A DNA stretch of 64,000 nt from Ornithorhynchus anatinus (lineage: Eukaryota > Chordata > Mammalia > Monotremata > Ornithorhynchidae): assembly GCF_004115215.2 (NCBI RefSeq), contig NC_041738.1, forward strand, positions 51,052,172-51,116,171, read 5' to 3'. Every line of letters starts with the position of its first letter. The first letter of the stretch is position 1. The notes beneath the pieces are model-generated. The model did no database searches. It had not been told where the DNA came from and saw only the letters and a list, made by a program, of their open reading frames with translations. The translations under genes were made by a program, and so were the position numbers. This document shows positions 47,701 to 54,689 of this stretch, piece by piece.

Positions 47701-48995
47701 GTAGGAGAGGTAATGTGAAGGGAGTGTGAAGGAAAAGAGGATATGGTGAGGGCAGACCCGGCTGGTGAAGAAGCAAAGGGCATGGGAAGAGTGGGGTGGA
47801 GGGTGTAAGCTCCTTATGAGACATAAATTCCTTGAGAGTAGGGATTTGTGCCCACCAGTTGTACTGCATTCTCCCCAGTGCTTAGTACAAAACTGGTTAA
47901 TTGTGGGGCATGGGTTCAGATGTGGAGGGTGGCGAAGCTGGGGCAGGAGTGCTCGGTGACCTGAGGGTGTCAGGATAAGAAGAAGGCTAGGGCTTCAGGA
48001 AGAGGGTTAGGGGGCTGCCTGTCCATGGATGGGAAGGCAGAGAGAGACGAGGTGAATGATGGGTCTCACAGTCCCACCATTCAACAACCTTCCCATAATG
48101 CCCAAAGTCCAAGCCCTAGGATATGAAAAAACTAGGAGAGACTGTCAGAATCCAGAGACCCAAAAACGGAGAGTGGCAGGGTGAGGTCTAGCTCAGACCT
48201 TTCCAAGAGCCAAAAGCATTCAGGCTTTACCGACTCCTGAAACTCTGCTCTTTCTTGACTTCCCAGCTCTCTCTGGCACGTTCCTTCCTTCTGGTCCTAT
48301 ACCTGGAGCCCCCAGAAATATCAGGATGGAACAAACCCTCACGTTCGCCAACCCCAGGACTGACTTTCCCGGGCCTCCTGTCAATGTGCTTATCCATCCA
48401 TGCCTTCAATGAGAGGGGAAGTCTTGGGGTGGAGAATCAGAACAAGAAGAGGAGGAGGAAATAGAAGCAGATGCCTGCAGTCCCTAAAACCAGGAATCCT
48501 GAAAGTTAACCTTAACTCCTGCCCAAGGGGAAGGAATGGGGAAACTGCAGGGACTCACCTTTCATGGGAGCTGGCTGGAAGAAATGGCCTCGGGCCCCAG
48601 GCCCCTGGGAGACAGTCCTACAGAACAAAGTAATTACTATGGGACAGTGGTTCAGAGATTGGAGGGACCAGGAAATGATAGCACTCCTCTTTCTCCCTGC
48701 CCCCTGCCCCTGCTTCCCTTCCCAAACCCAGGCAATCCCTGCTCCCTGACCCCAGATTTTTCCCTAGAAGCCCCAGGATCCTGCTCTCCCTTGCCCTGTC
48801 TCTTCCCACTGCCCTCCTTCCCAGCCTCTCCATCATCTGGTTCCACTCCCATTCGGAAGTCCCCCTGATATTGGGCCACTGCTCACCTCCCTGCAAGCCC
48901 CCGGGGATCAGAGTCAGCAGGAGGCAGGCGGAGACTGGCCAAGAGCCCAGCCAGGAGCCCAGCCAGGAGCCCATGGTGCTCAGAGGAGAAAGGCA
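26507..48995 (-). CDS. GREP1: GREP1-like glycine-rich extracellular protein gene, about 30 small exons
   Basis: A signal-peptide exon behind a TATA box is followed by many 29-78 nt exons with GT/AG borders. Almost all enter and leave in phase 1, so most exons can be skipped without shifting frame. They encode Gly-rich repeats of four types: A (GLGVGMKPQKSG-like, 33 nt), B (GYGNGQGAATFPGTG-like, 54 nt), C (GAPMGMGPGAGG-like, 51 nt) and D (GYGAQNGYGTG-like, 30 nt). Regular lysines in A and C recall elastin cross-link modules, but elastin is rejected: Ala-Lys runs are absent and the neighbours are CLDN9/CLDN6. Human GREP1 (LINC00514 locus) is a secreted Gly-rich protein upstream of CLDN9 in the same orientation, so synteny and composition agree. 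The product is inferred to be secreted and matrix-associated. The gene span and individual exons are by-eye calls; the terminal exon is unresolved. Confidence 0.72.
26957..27001 (-). CDS. GREP1: GREP1 penultimate exon candidate
   Basis: 45 nt, phase 1 to 1, GYRPGGPGTSVGYGNG. Acceptor TTTTACAG, donor AATG|GTAAGA. The last exon with clear Gly repeats. Confidence 0.62.
27312..27365 (-). CDS. GREP1: GREP1 B-type exon
   Basis: 54 nt, phase 1 to 1, GHRNGFGARTFLGSQIQPG. Acceptor TCCCACAG, donor CAG|GTGAGC. Confidence 0.62.
27565..28835. repeat. Mon-1 and LINE-2 fragments in GREP1 introns
   Basis: Antisense LINE-2 tail 27,570-27,690; antisense Mon-1 27,782-27,985, abutting sense Mon-1 pieces 27,985-28,355 (with a LINE-2 tail inserted near 28,070-28,200); antisense tail 28,430-28,550; sense Mon-1 28,612-28,835 directly before the B-like exon. 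Confidence 0.75.
28853..28891 (-). CDS. GREP1: GREP1 B-like exon, weak donor
   Basis: 39 nt, phase 1 to 1, GYRNGPVPGVSPGG. Good acceptor ATCACAG; donor GGGG|GTGGCA is poor. Confidence 0.4.
29028..29212 (-). repeat. Mon-1 SINE, antisense, truncated
   Basis: Ends within the body, about 30 bp before the A exon at 29,245, so the SINE forms part of that exon's downstream intron flank (gene direction). Confidence 0.8.
29245..29277 (-). CDS. GREP1: GREP1 A-type exon
   Basis: 33 nt, phase 1 to 1, GFGGGSKPQKAG. Donor CAG|GTAGGA. Separated from the previous exon by a 3.7-kb intron swollen with LINE and SINE insertions. Confidence 0.66.
30435..31515. repeat. LINE-2 tails and antisense Mon-1 in a GREP1 intron
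   Basis: Antisense LINE-2 3' end 30,440-30,625; sense tail 30,715-30,770; antisense Mon-1 31,055-31,300; antisense LINE-2 tail 31,378-31,515. Confidence 0.75.
31780..32760 (+). mobile_element. CR1/L3-type LINE, old and truncated
   Basis: Contains the typical CR1 run gtttgtagatgataaaaag, then ggaaaagatctgggggtcat, then tttatttaatctggagaaaa followed by cttcaaatatatgaagatca and gacataaggaagaacctct. An antisense LINE-2/Mon-1 tail (32,020-32,150) is inserted in it. Heavily diverged and not coding. Confidence 0.7.
33027..33071 (-). CDS. GREP1: GREP1 C-type exon, 45 nt
   Basis: Phase 1 to 1, GASPGAGTGGPMGKSG. Acceptor TTCCACAG, donor CAG|GTGAGC. Confidence 0.62.
33085..33225 (-). repeat. LINE-2 tail, antisense
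   Basis: tatttaccaagcacttactg then gagtacactacaacagtgtt. It starts 15 bp from the C exon at 33,027-33,071, on its acceptor side. Confidence 0.75.
33451..33486 (-). CDS. GREP1: GREP1 B-type exon shortened by acceptor shift
   Basis: 36 nt, phase 1 to 1, GAAVFPEVGPLPG. The usual B acceptor is gone and the homologous upstream sequence would run out of frame. An internal CTAG twelve bases further in restores phase 1. Confidence 0.5.
33613..33645 (-). CDS. GREP1: GREP1 A-type exon
   Basis: 33 nt, phase 1 to 1, GLVIGSKPPQAG. Donor CTG|GTGAGG. Confidence 0.62.
34475..35455 (+). repeat. Mon-1 tail and full sense Mon-1
   Basis: Tail 34,480-34,620; near-complete sense Mon-1 35,117-35,455 ending about 50 bp from the C exon at 35,505. 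Confidence 0.8.
34689..34739 (-). CDS. GREP1: GREP1 C-type exon
   Basis: 51 nt, phase 1 to 1, GHPINTGPETRSPAGKAG. Acceptor TTCCTAG, donor GTGAGA. Confidence 0.62.
35505..35556 (-). CDS. GREP1: GREP1 C-type exon, 52 nt, enters in phase 0
   Basis: GLPTDQGSGVGLPVEKTG in phase 0, leaving in phase 1. The donor GTCAGT is weaker than in other exons. Confidence 0.55.
35776..35822 (-). CDS. GREP1: GREP1 B-type exon, 47 nt, leaves in phase 0
   Basis: GMGWELEPGLGLGPSR. Leaves in phase 0, which is what the next exon needs. Donor CGG|GTGAGG. Confidence 0.55.
35947..35980 (-). CDS. GREP1: GREP1 A-type exon, 34 nt (+1), enters in phase 0
   Basis: In phase 0 it reads DLGVGTKSQKAG, the correct A-type frame. 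In phase 1 it would not match the family. Donor CAG|GTAAGA. Confidence 0.62.
36586..36635 (-). CDS. GREP1: GREP1 C-type exon, 50 nt (-1), leaves in phase 0
   Basis: GAPMGMDPELGALWGRQ. One base shorter than other C exons, so the following intron is phase 0. The next exon (35,947-35,980) has one extra base and restores the frame exactly. Confidence 0.6.
37761..37817 (-). CDS. GREP1: GREP1 B-type exon, 57 nt
   Basis: Using acceptor CTCCCAG before 37,817 it reads (A)KYRNRQGTGSLLQCRNPA, phase 1 to 1. It is aligned to YGNGQGTG of other B exons and is slightly longer because the acceptor lies upstream of the usual position. Confidence 0.5.
37905..37937 (-). CDS. GREP1: GREP1 A-type exon
   Basis: 33 nt, phase 1 to 1, GLGGGTKTHKTG. 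Donor ACAG|GTGAGA. Confidence 0.65.
38068..38097 (-). other. Decayed GREP1 D exon
   Basis: Homologous to D exons (cattctgagccctgtaatct); the donor has become TC. Similar dead D copies lie at about 40,810-40,842 (acceptor lost), 36,119-36,150 (donor lost) and 29,451-29,480 (donor GT changed to AT). Confidence 0.5.
38494..38544 (-). CDS. GREP1: GREP1 C-type exon
   Basis: 51 nt, phase 1 to 1, GAFPGAEAGPRDSAGKLG. Donor TTAG|GTAAGT. Confidence 0.65.
   Translation of the reverse strand, partial: ELSLEQKQDPGTLQGS
38823..38876 (-). CDS. GREP1: GREP1 B-type exon
   Basis: 54 nt, phase 1 to 1, GFGNGQGAGAFPCAGSQPG. It contains a cysteine. Donor GTGAGG. Confidence 0.68.
39005..39037 (-). CDS. GREP1: GREP1 A-type exon
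   Basis: 33 nt, phase 1 to 1, GFGGGTKPQIAG. Acceptor CTCCTAG, donor GTGAGA. Confidence 0.68.
39103..40145 (-). mobile_element. LINE-2, about 1 kb, antisense, 3' UTR plus end of ORF2
   Basis: Starts with the (ttca)n tail and the Mon-1-like 3' end (39,103-39,200). It continues through the LINE-2 3' UTR into the ORF2 C-terminal region, which reads HNLGVILDSALSFIPHSQSV on the minus strand. The most complete LINE-2 in the window; broken and 5' truncated. It shows that Mon-1 and LINE-2 share a 3' tail. Confidence 0.82.
40590..40655 (-). other. Decayed GREP1 B exon (lost donor)
   Basis: Acceptor CTCCCAG and an open B-type frame (GYGDNQGAGPFQPCMGTG) are intact, but no GT follows at the usual donor position. 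Confidence 0.5.
41168..41218 (-). CDS. GREP1: GREP1 C-type exon
   Basis: 51 nt, phase 1 to 1, GAPMGMGPGAGGLMEKAG. The reference C exon used here. Confidence 0.7.
41900..41932 (+). other. Inverted copy of a GREP1 A exon with intact splice sites
   Basis: On the plus strand, acceptor ctctcccccag, then a 33-nt exon reading (G)LGVGMKPRKPG, then donor cag|gtagg. It is opposite to the gene, so it cannot be used by GREP1 transcripts. It is the arm of an inverted repeat whose other arm is the real exon at 42,150-42,182. Confidence 0.75.
42150..42182 (-). CDS. GREP1: GREP1 A-type exon
   Basis: 33 nt, phase 1 to 1, GLGVGMKPQKSG. An inverted copy lies 220 bp away at 41,900-41,932 on the plus strand. 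Confidence 0.68.
42439..42498 (-). CDS. GREP1: GREP1 C-type exon, 60 nt
   Basis: Phase 1 to 1, GHCGLRVRIQAGAMEKGIPK. Diverged from other C exons and slightly longer, but keeps the AMEK core. Acceptor TTCCCAG, donor AAAG|GTAGGG. Confidence 0.5.
42572..42625 (-). CDS. GREP1: GREP1 B-type exon
   Basis: 54 nt, phase 1 to 1, GYGNGQGAATFPGTGFQPG. The reference B exon used here. Acceptor CCTGCAG, donor CAG|GTGAGG. Confidence 0.7.
42749..42780 (-). CDS. GREP1: GREP1 A-type exon, 32 nt, probably skipped
   Basis: Good splice sites, but one T/A is missing relative to other A exons. Inclusion in phase 1 gives GLRGGTNLRKQ and then throws later exons out of frame, with a stop soon after. Skipping it leaves the chain open. 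Confidence 0.35.
43166..43194 (-). CDS. GREP1: GREP1 D-type exon, 29 nt (-1)
   Basis: Acceptor TCCCACAG, donor ATAG|GTAATG. The homologous frame (NGYGIG) requires phase-2 entry and phase-1 exit, so it could restore the frame lost at the 34-nt exon. Confidence 0.4.
43529..43581 (-). other. Decayed GREP1 C exon (lost acceptor, in-frame stop)
   Basis: Donor GTAAG is present, but the acceptor AG has become GG and the family frame meets TGA. A short 20-nt remnant starting after an internal CTAG could still be spliced. Confidence 0.45.
43844..43897 (-). CDS. GREP1: GREP1 B-type exon, frame ambiguous
   Basis: 54 nt with good splice sites. The frame matching other B exons (VYGNGHRAEVFPGAGDLQ) needs phase-0 entry. 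Entry in phase 1 meets a stop. Entry in phase 2, as the preceding 34-nt exon would give, is open but not homologous. Confidence 0.45.
44128..44161 (-). CDS. GREP1: GREP1 A-type exon, 34 nt (+1)
   Basis: Reads GLGSALKPQK and then has one extra A before the donor, so it leaves in phase 2 instead of 1. See the finding on the 44.1-42.6 kb cassette. Confidence 0.5.
44300..44329 (-). CDS. GREP1: GREP1 D-type exon
   Basis: 30 nt, phase 1 to 1, (R/G)SLLRMANGAG. Donor CAG|GTACGT. One of the few cassette D exons with both splice sites intact. Confidence 0.6.
44646..44696 (-). CDS. GREP1: GREP1 C-type exon
   Basis: 51 nt, phase 1 to 1, GAPIGTICQPGGPVEKA. The single cysteine is unusual for this exon family. 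Donor GCAA|GTGAGT. Confidence 0.65.
45597..45626 (-). CDS. GREP1: GREP1 D-like exon
   Basis: 30 nt, phase 1 to 1, GFRPPRGFGVG. Acceptor CCTCAG, donor GTAAGC. Confidence 0.65.
   Translation of the reverse strand, partial: GSDLQEALE
46078..46107 (-). CDS. GREP1: GREP1 D-like exon
   Basis: 30 nt, phase 1 to 1, GFGAPNSFGAG. Acceptor TCAAAG, donor GTAAGT. Confidence 0.65.
46335..46595 (+). repeat. LINE-2 tails, sense
   Basis: Two consecutive tails (caatgctctgcacacataag and gcagtgctctgctcccagta) with the tgattgattgat terminal repeat. Confidence 0.75.
46670..46714 (-). other. Decayed GREP1 C exon (no donor)
   Basis: Clearly homologous to C exons (ggactcagttccgggcccta then ctccagtaggaactc), but the position of the donor GT is occupied by CT. 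Confidence 0.5.
46947..46976 (-). CDS. GREP1: GREP1 D-type exon
   Basis: 30 nt, phase 1 to 1, GYGAQNGYGTG. Acceptor CCTGCAG, donor GTAAGG. Confidence 0.7.
47048..47300 (+). repeat. Mon-1 SINE, sense, young-looking
   Basis: Close to the Mon-1 consensus over its whole length, from gtggctcagtggaaagagca to cttaacaaataccaacaata. Confidence 0.88.
48559..48636 (-). CDS. GREP1: GREP1 exon 2 (start uncertain)
   Basis: The 3' part reads GPGARGHFFQPAPMKG up to donor AAAG|GTGAGT and leaves in phase 1. To enter in phase 1 in that frame the acceptor must be the CCCATAG before 48,636 (78 nt). The other option is a 12-nt micro-exon starting at 48,570. The more obvious acceptors at 48,618 and 48,605 give the wrong frame. 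Confidence 0.4.
48887..48974 (-). CDS. GREP1: GREP1 exon 1, signal peptide
   Basis: The start codon is in a perfect Kozak context (CACCATGG). It encodes MGSWLGSWLGSWPVSACLLL then TLIPGGLQG, a secretion signal with likely cleavage after a Gly/Ala near residue 26-29. The N-terminal GSWL comes from a triplicated 12-bp unit. Donor GGAG|GTGAGC, phase 1. Confidence 0.85.
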
Positions 48996-50010
48996 GGGCT
49001 TGAAGCTACCTGGCCCTTTATATACCTTCTATGGGTGGGTCCACATTTTAGGCACACCCTCTGAGGTCTCCCCACTCAGACCAGACCACCCCCTTTTCCC
49101 TTATTCCTCCCTTCACTCCCACTCCCGCTGCAGGGTTCCAATCAGCCCTGGCTCAATTCCCGTGGCCCAAGGACCTTGTCCTCTTCTGAGGGCCCCGGCC
49201 CCCGGTTCAGGAGTCTGACAACTGCCTAGTCCCCAGTGTCAGCACACACTTTGCAGAGCTAACTGGCCCCGGGGAATGCGTGGGAGTCCTGGCATCAAGG
49301 GGCTCCAATTCCTGGGGCTCTGGAGCCCTGGCCAGGGGTACCAGGAACAGCAGCTGCAGCTCTGTACTGGAGCCTCAACCAAACTGAACCCCGGGAGATC
49401 CCAGAGCTATCCCAGCCCACTCGAAGTCTGTGCACTGGGGAGGAGCCGTGTTCAGCCCCTCTCCTCCTTATCCAACCCTGGGGCCTGTAGATCCCCAAGG
49501 CCACCTAGAACCCCCACAGGATCCCTGGATACTCCAAGCCTCCAGAAGGTTTGGGGGTGATGGTGGGGATGACCTGCTTGCTAGGAACCCATTCTGGCAG
49601 AGTAACCCAGGAGCTGACTAGCCAATTTCAGCCCCTGCCCTCACCTCCTCCAAGAGACCTTCCCAGACTGAACCCCCCTTTTCCTCTCCTCCCCCTCCGT
49701 TCCCCTCCCCCACACCCTCTGCTCTTCCCCCTTCCCCTCTCCTCAGCACTGTGCTCATTTGTATGTATTATTTATTACCCTATTTATTTTGTTAATGAGG
49801 TGTACATCCCCTTGATTCTATTGATCTTGATGATGTTGTTTTTGTTTTGTTCTGTTTTGATTTGCTGTCTGTCTCCCCCGTTTAGACTATGAGCCCATCA
49901 TTGAACAGGGTTGGTCTCTAACTGTTGCCGAATTGTCCATTCCAAGTACTTAGTACAGTGCTCTGCACATAGTAAGCGCTCAATAAATACTATTGAATGA
50001 ATGAATGCCC
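48996..50010. other. GREP1 upstream flank, then LINE-2 3' end
   Basis: 48,996-49,640 is unique sequence, presumably GREP1 promoter-proximal. 49,640-50,010 is a sense LINE-2 3' end (ccttcccagactgaaccccc to attgaatgaatgaatg). Confidence 0.6.
49016..49026 (-). promoter_or_regulatory. GREP1: GREP1 TATA box
   Basis: On the minus strand this reads GGTATATAAAG, a near-consensus TATA box 42-52 nt upstream of the start codon. It predicts a start site near 48,990 and a very short 5' UTR. No CpG island is present, which suits a tissue-restricted gene. Confidence 0.8.
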
Positions 50011-50019
50011 CAGACACTG

Positions 50020-50790
50020 CTTCCTTCCCAGGAGCTTGTGCCCTGACTTATAGATCCTAGCATCCCCCTTCAGAAAGGCTCCCATCCCAGGATGTAGGCT
50101 CCTTCTTTTTCCCCCTCCTTGTCCTCCTCTTCCTCCTCCTGTGGCCCCAGCTCTTCCCCCAATTCTGCCCCACCCAGCCCCAGCTGGCTTCCCTGGACCC
50201 TGGCATCCAACCCTTCCATCTCTGGCTCTCCCATCATCCATCAGGGGTGCTGACAGCTGGGACAGCCTGCCCCACCTGCCCCTGGCTCCTGTGCCACTCT
50301 GCCCCCAGCTGTCTCTGGCTTGGGACTGGATCCTGGGTCTGGCAGGAACTGAAGCCCGGATAGTCCTCCCGGGAGCTCGGGGGAGAGAGAGAAGGGAAGC
50401 CCGGGGTATGAGCAAACACTGCTGGGAGAAGGCTATTGAACAGAGCCAATCTTAGGGGAAGGCAGGGAATAGTGGAGATGGAATGAGGGAAGCAATTAAA
50501 ACCCACAGGCAGGATTCCGGCACACAGAATCATGACACATTCAGAAAGAGACCCGGGGAAACAGGCAGACAAAGTCAGGGACAGAGACAAAAATCCTGTA
50601 CCAAAAAGGGACAGAGACAGACATTATAAAAGAAGCAGAGACAGAAAGAAGGTAGAGAAAGGTAGCGGTAGAAGACAGAGACAGAGAGAGGAGACAGAGG
50701 GAAAGACCAAAAGGCAGAATCAGAGACAGAGGCCAACAGAGAAGAGAGAGGCCACAAGATAGCATTTAGGTCCCTAAGAAATGCTGGACT
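50020..50790. other. Unique and purine-rich sequence, no gene seen
   Basis: 50,020-50,470 is unique and C-rich. 50,530-50,760 is a degenerate (GACAGA)n purine-rich tract. Confidence 0.5.
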
Positions 50791-50799
50791 ACTACTACT

Positions 50800-51645
50800 A
50801 CTAATCAATCAATCAATCAATCAAATAATAATAAGATGAAAAGCTATGGTATTTGTTAAGCACTTTCATTCATTCATTCAATAGTATTTATTGAGCGCTT
50901 ACTATGTGCAGAGCACTGTACTAAGCACTTGGAATGAACAAGTCGGCAACAGATAGAGACAGTCCCTGCCGTTTGACGGGCTTACGGTCTAATCGGGGGA
51001 GACGGACAGACAAGAACAATGGCAATAAATAGAGTCAAGGGGAAGAACATCTCATAAAAGCAATGGCAACTAAATAGAATCAAGGCGATGTACATTTCAT
51101 TAACAAAATAAATAGGGTAATGAAAATATATACAGTTGAGCAGACGAGTACGGTGCTGAGGGGATGGGAAGGGAGAGGGGGAGGAGCAGAGCCAAACCAA
51201 GCACTGTACTAGGTCAGGCTGGTATCATGTCTCCAACAGGGACCCCAAAGATATTTGGAAGGAAATGGCTGCCCTCCTTCCTTCTATCCTTATGGATAGG
51301 GATGGACCATCTAAATCTATTCACCCATCTGGACCCACTATCCATTATAAGTAAAACTTTCTTAAGCTCCTTATGGAGCTCCCTTCCCACCTACAAGAAT
51401 TTCCATGGCCATTAGAGATTCCTTGGCCATCCAGGGGCCCCTGTCAATCAATCAATCAGTCAAAATTACTGAGTGTTTACTGTGCGCAGACCACTGTACT
51501 AAATGCTTGGGGATACAATATAACAGAGTTGGTGTACAAGTTTCATGCCCACACTGAGCTTACAGTATAGAGGGGCGATAGACATTAATATAAACAAGGA
51601 AATTATGGGTATGTACATCAGTGCTGTGGGGATTAGTGAAGGATG
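50800..51645 (-). repeat. Antisense LINE-2 3' ends
   Basis: First copy 50,866-51,190 preceded by (caat)n near 50,803-50,824; second, more diverged copy 51,443-51,640. Confidence 0.78.
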
Positions 51646-51739
51646 AATAAAGCGTGCAAATCCAAGTAAAAGGGCGACACAGAAGGGAGTGGATCAAGAA
51701 GAAATGATGATTGAATGGAACTTATCCCCTCCACTCTCA

Positions 51740-52330
51740 CTTCTGTTGTGCTGCTTCTCTGGGCCAAAACCAGCTCCAGGAATGCTGAGGAAAAGGGACA
51801 GAACAGGGGAGAGGTTTAATAACCTCAGTTCAGGGCCCATTGGATCCTTACACTGGTCCTGAGAAAGGCAACCAAGATGATCAAGGAGATGGAGCCCTTT
51901 GCATCTTAGGAGAGACTGGAAAGATGACCAATCTTCTGCTTGGAAAGGACTGAGGACAGTACTGTTTGAAGTGTAAAAGATTGAGGAGGGTGTAGCTAGG
52001 ACAAATACACACATAATTACTGTATATTGACCCTTAAATGGGAAAGACTTAAGACAGACAAAATGTAGTAAGCATTTAAAATTAATTGCTATTATGCATA
52101 AAAAGATATCAGAGGGTTCATGAAGGGGTTGGATAAATGCAGAGATGAGGGGTTCATAATAAGTTTTTAGAAGGTGCATCAGTAACCATGATGATGGAAC
52201 GTCCAGGGCGGCTAATACCTATGCTGTTCTTCTAGGCATCCTTTGGTGTTGGTGTTAAAAAGAGATAGGGGGATGGGTGGATCATTGATCTGACCCAGAA
52301 GGGACTAGTTATGTGAGAGAGACAAAAAAC
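51740..52330 (+). mobile_element. CR1/L3-like LINE fragment
   Basis: Contains ggtcctgagaaaggcaacca then agatgatcaaggagatggag and, later, ggttcatgaaggggttggat, motifs of the 3' part of CR1-group LINEs. Very diverged. Confidence 0.55.
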
Positions 52331-52429
52331 TAGAGAGATCCAGAGGTGGGTGATAGGAGGAGACATTCTGTCTGTCTCTTGAAGGAGTGTGGGTGTTCTA
52401 ACCCTGAGTAGCAGCAGAGAAAGCAGGGA

Positions 52430-54430
52430 ATAATTATAATCATAAGCATAATAATATTTATTAAACACTTTACCCTATGCAGAGCACTGTACTAAGTGCT
52501 TGGGAGAGTACAATATAACAGAGTTGGTAGACATGTTCCCTGCCCACGAGGAACTTTCAGTCTACAGTAGCAGACAGACATTAAAATAAATTACAGATAA
52601 TTTTACACTTTACATAAGTGATGTGGGATTGAGGGTGGGTGAAAATCAAGTGTTTAAAAGATACAAAACAAGTGCAAGGGTGATACAAAAGGGAAAGGAA
52701 GGAGAGGAAATGAGGACTTAGTCAGGGATGGCCTCTTGGAAGAGATGTGACTTTAATAAGGTTTTGAAGGTAGCGAGAGTTATGGTCTGTTGGATATTAA
52801 AGGGGAAGGTGTTGCAGTCAGTGAATCAGTCAGTCAATTATATTTATTGAGTGCTTACTGTGTGCAGAGCACTGTACTAAGCACTTGGGAGAGTATAATA
52901 CAACATTAAACAGGCACATTCCCTGTCCACAATGAGCTTACCATTTAGAGAGGGAGTCAGACACTGATATAAATAAATAAATTGCATATATATACATAAG
53001 TGCTCTGGGGCTGGGCCGGGGTGATGGTGGTGATGGGATGAATGACTGATTGACTGATTTTACAGATAAGGAAACTGAAGCCCAGCAAAATGAAATGATT
53101 TGCCCAAGGTTACACAGCAGGCAAATAATGGGGTGGGAATTAGAACCCAGCTCTCGTGACTCCCGAGTTCCAGAGCTAGGGCCCAGGGTTGAGATGCCTG
53201 GGTTCTGGACAGGAGTAAGGACAGAGAGGCAGGGAGGGATAACCCAAAGGGCAGGTGTTTAATAGAGGGGGAATTAGGGAGCAAAACCTGGGTACTAGGG
53301 ACAATGCTCACTGTGTGCAGAGAATTTGTCTACCAACTCTGTTATACTGTACTCTCCCAAATGCTTAGAACAGTGCACTGCATACAGTAAGCACTCAATA
53401 AATATGATTGATTGATTGACCCCCAGGTTGGGGGCAGACAGCCTGGGTTGTGACACCCTCTTTCTTTGTCCCTCAGAACTGACCCTCCCATTTAGCTGGC
53501 TCGGGTCTCCCACTTGGGAGGAGTGATGTCAGAAACCTGGCCCCCCTGGCCCCTGGCCCCCGGCCCAGGGAAGCCCCACACCCCGTCTGCGGTTTCCCTC
53601 AACCAGTTCCTTCTGTTACCTTTGGCTGGGAAAACCAGACAATCCGGACTCAGGCCAGTCCTGGGGGGCACAGAGGAGAGAGAGAGTGCCAATCTGCCAA
53701 TACCCCTCCCTTGGAAGAATTGAAGTACAGGGAGAGATCAAAAGGGGGGATGGAGAAAAAGAACTGGGGGACATGATATCTGGGTGCTATGAGGAGAGGG
53801 GGGGATCGGGGTGAGGACAGCTGATCCTGGAAAAGGTATGGAACCTAGAAAATGGGACTCCCCCCTTCTAGACTGTGAGCCTGTTGTTGGGTAGGGATTG
53901 TCTCTTGCTGAGTTGTACTTTCCAAGGGCTTAGTACAGTGCTCTGCACACAGTAAGCACTCAATAAACATGATTGAATGAATGAATGAATGGCTCGTGGG
54001 TTCTGGGAAAGAAGCAGGAGTTGGAGATGAGAGTCAGATGCTGTGGGACATGACAGACTGCAGACTGTAAGCTCGTTATGGCCAGGGGTCATGTCTATCA
54101 GCTCTATTGCATTGTACTTTCTTGAGTGCTCTGTTCAGTCTTATGCACACAGTAAGTGCTCAGCTTGGCTCAGTGGAAAGAGCACGGGCTTGGGAGTCAG
54201 AGGTCATGGGTTTGAATCCCGGCTATGCCACTTGTCAGCTGTGTGACTGTGAGCAAGTCACTTAACTTCTCTGTGCCTCAATTACCTCATCTGTAAAATG
54301 GGGATTAAGACTGTGAGCCTCACATGGGACAACTGGATCACCCTGTATCTACCCAGCGCTTAGAACAGTGCTCTGCGCATAGTAAGTGCTTAAAAAAATA
54401 CCAACATTATTATTATTATTATTAATAAAT
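52430..54430. repeat. LINE-2 / Mon-1 mosaic
   Basis: Antisense LINE-2 3' ends 52,440-52,830 and 52,825-53,000; antisense Mon-1 body 53,045-53,165; sense tails 53,300-53,430, 53,865-53,995 and 54,055-54,160; full sense Mon-1 54,163-54,425. About 435 bp at 53,430-53,865 is unique with no gene seen. Confidence 0.78.
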
Positions 54431-54689
54431 GCCGTTGATTGATTGACATCTGGGTTCCTGGGAGAAGAAATGAAGCTACGGGCAGGACACCTGGATTCCA
54501 GAGGCTCTTAGTGGCGAGAGAAGGATCTCTAAGGGCCTGTCTCTAACCCCTACCAAATTCTTTCTTTTTCTTCTTCTTTTTTTTAATGGGGATGCTCCGA
54601 GGAACTGGGATCCAGAGATCAGAGTTCTGGCCTCTCCCAGTGGACAGAGGCAGCTGGTGATGACAGAGTGTTCACGGGGACTATGCAAG

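Noticed and set aside
26507-48995. Elastin (ELN)
   Set aside because: Small phase-1 exons with Gly and Lys-Pro recall elastin, but Ala-rich cross-link domains, VPGVG-type runs and the C-terminal GACLGKACGRKRK motif are absent and the synteny is wrong.
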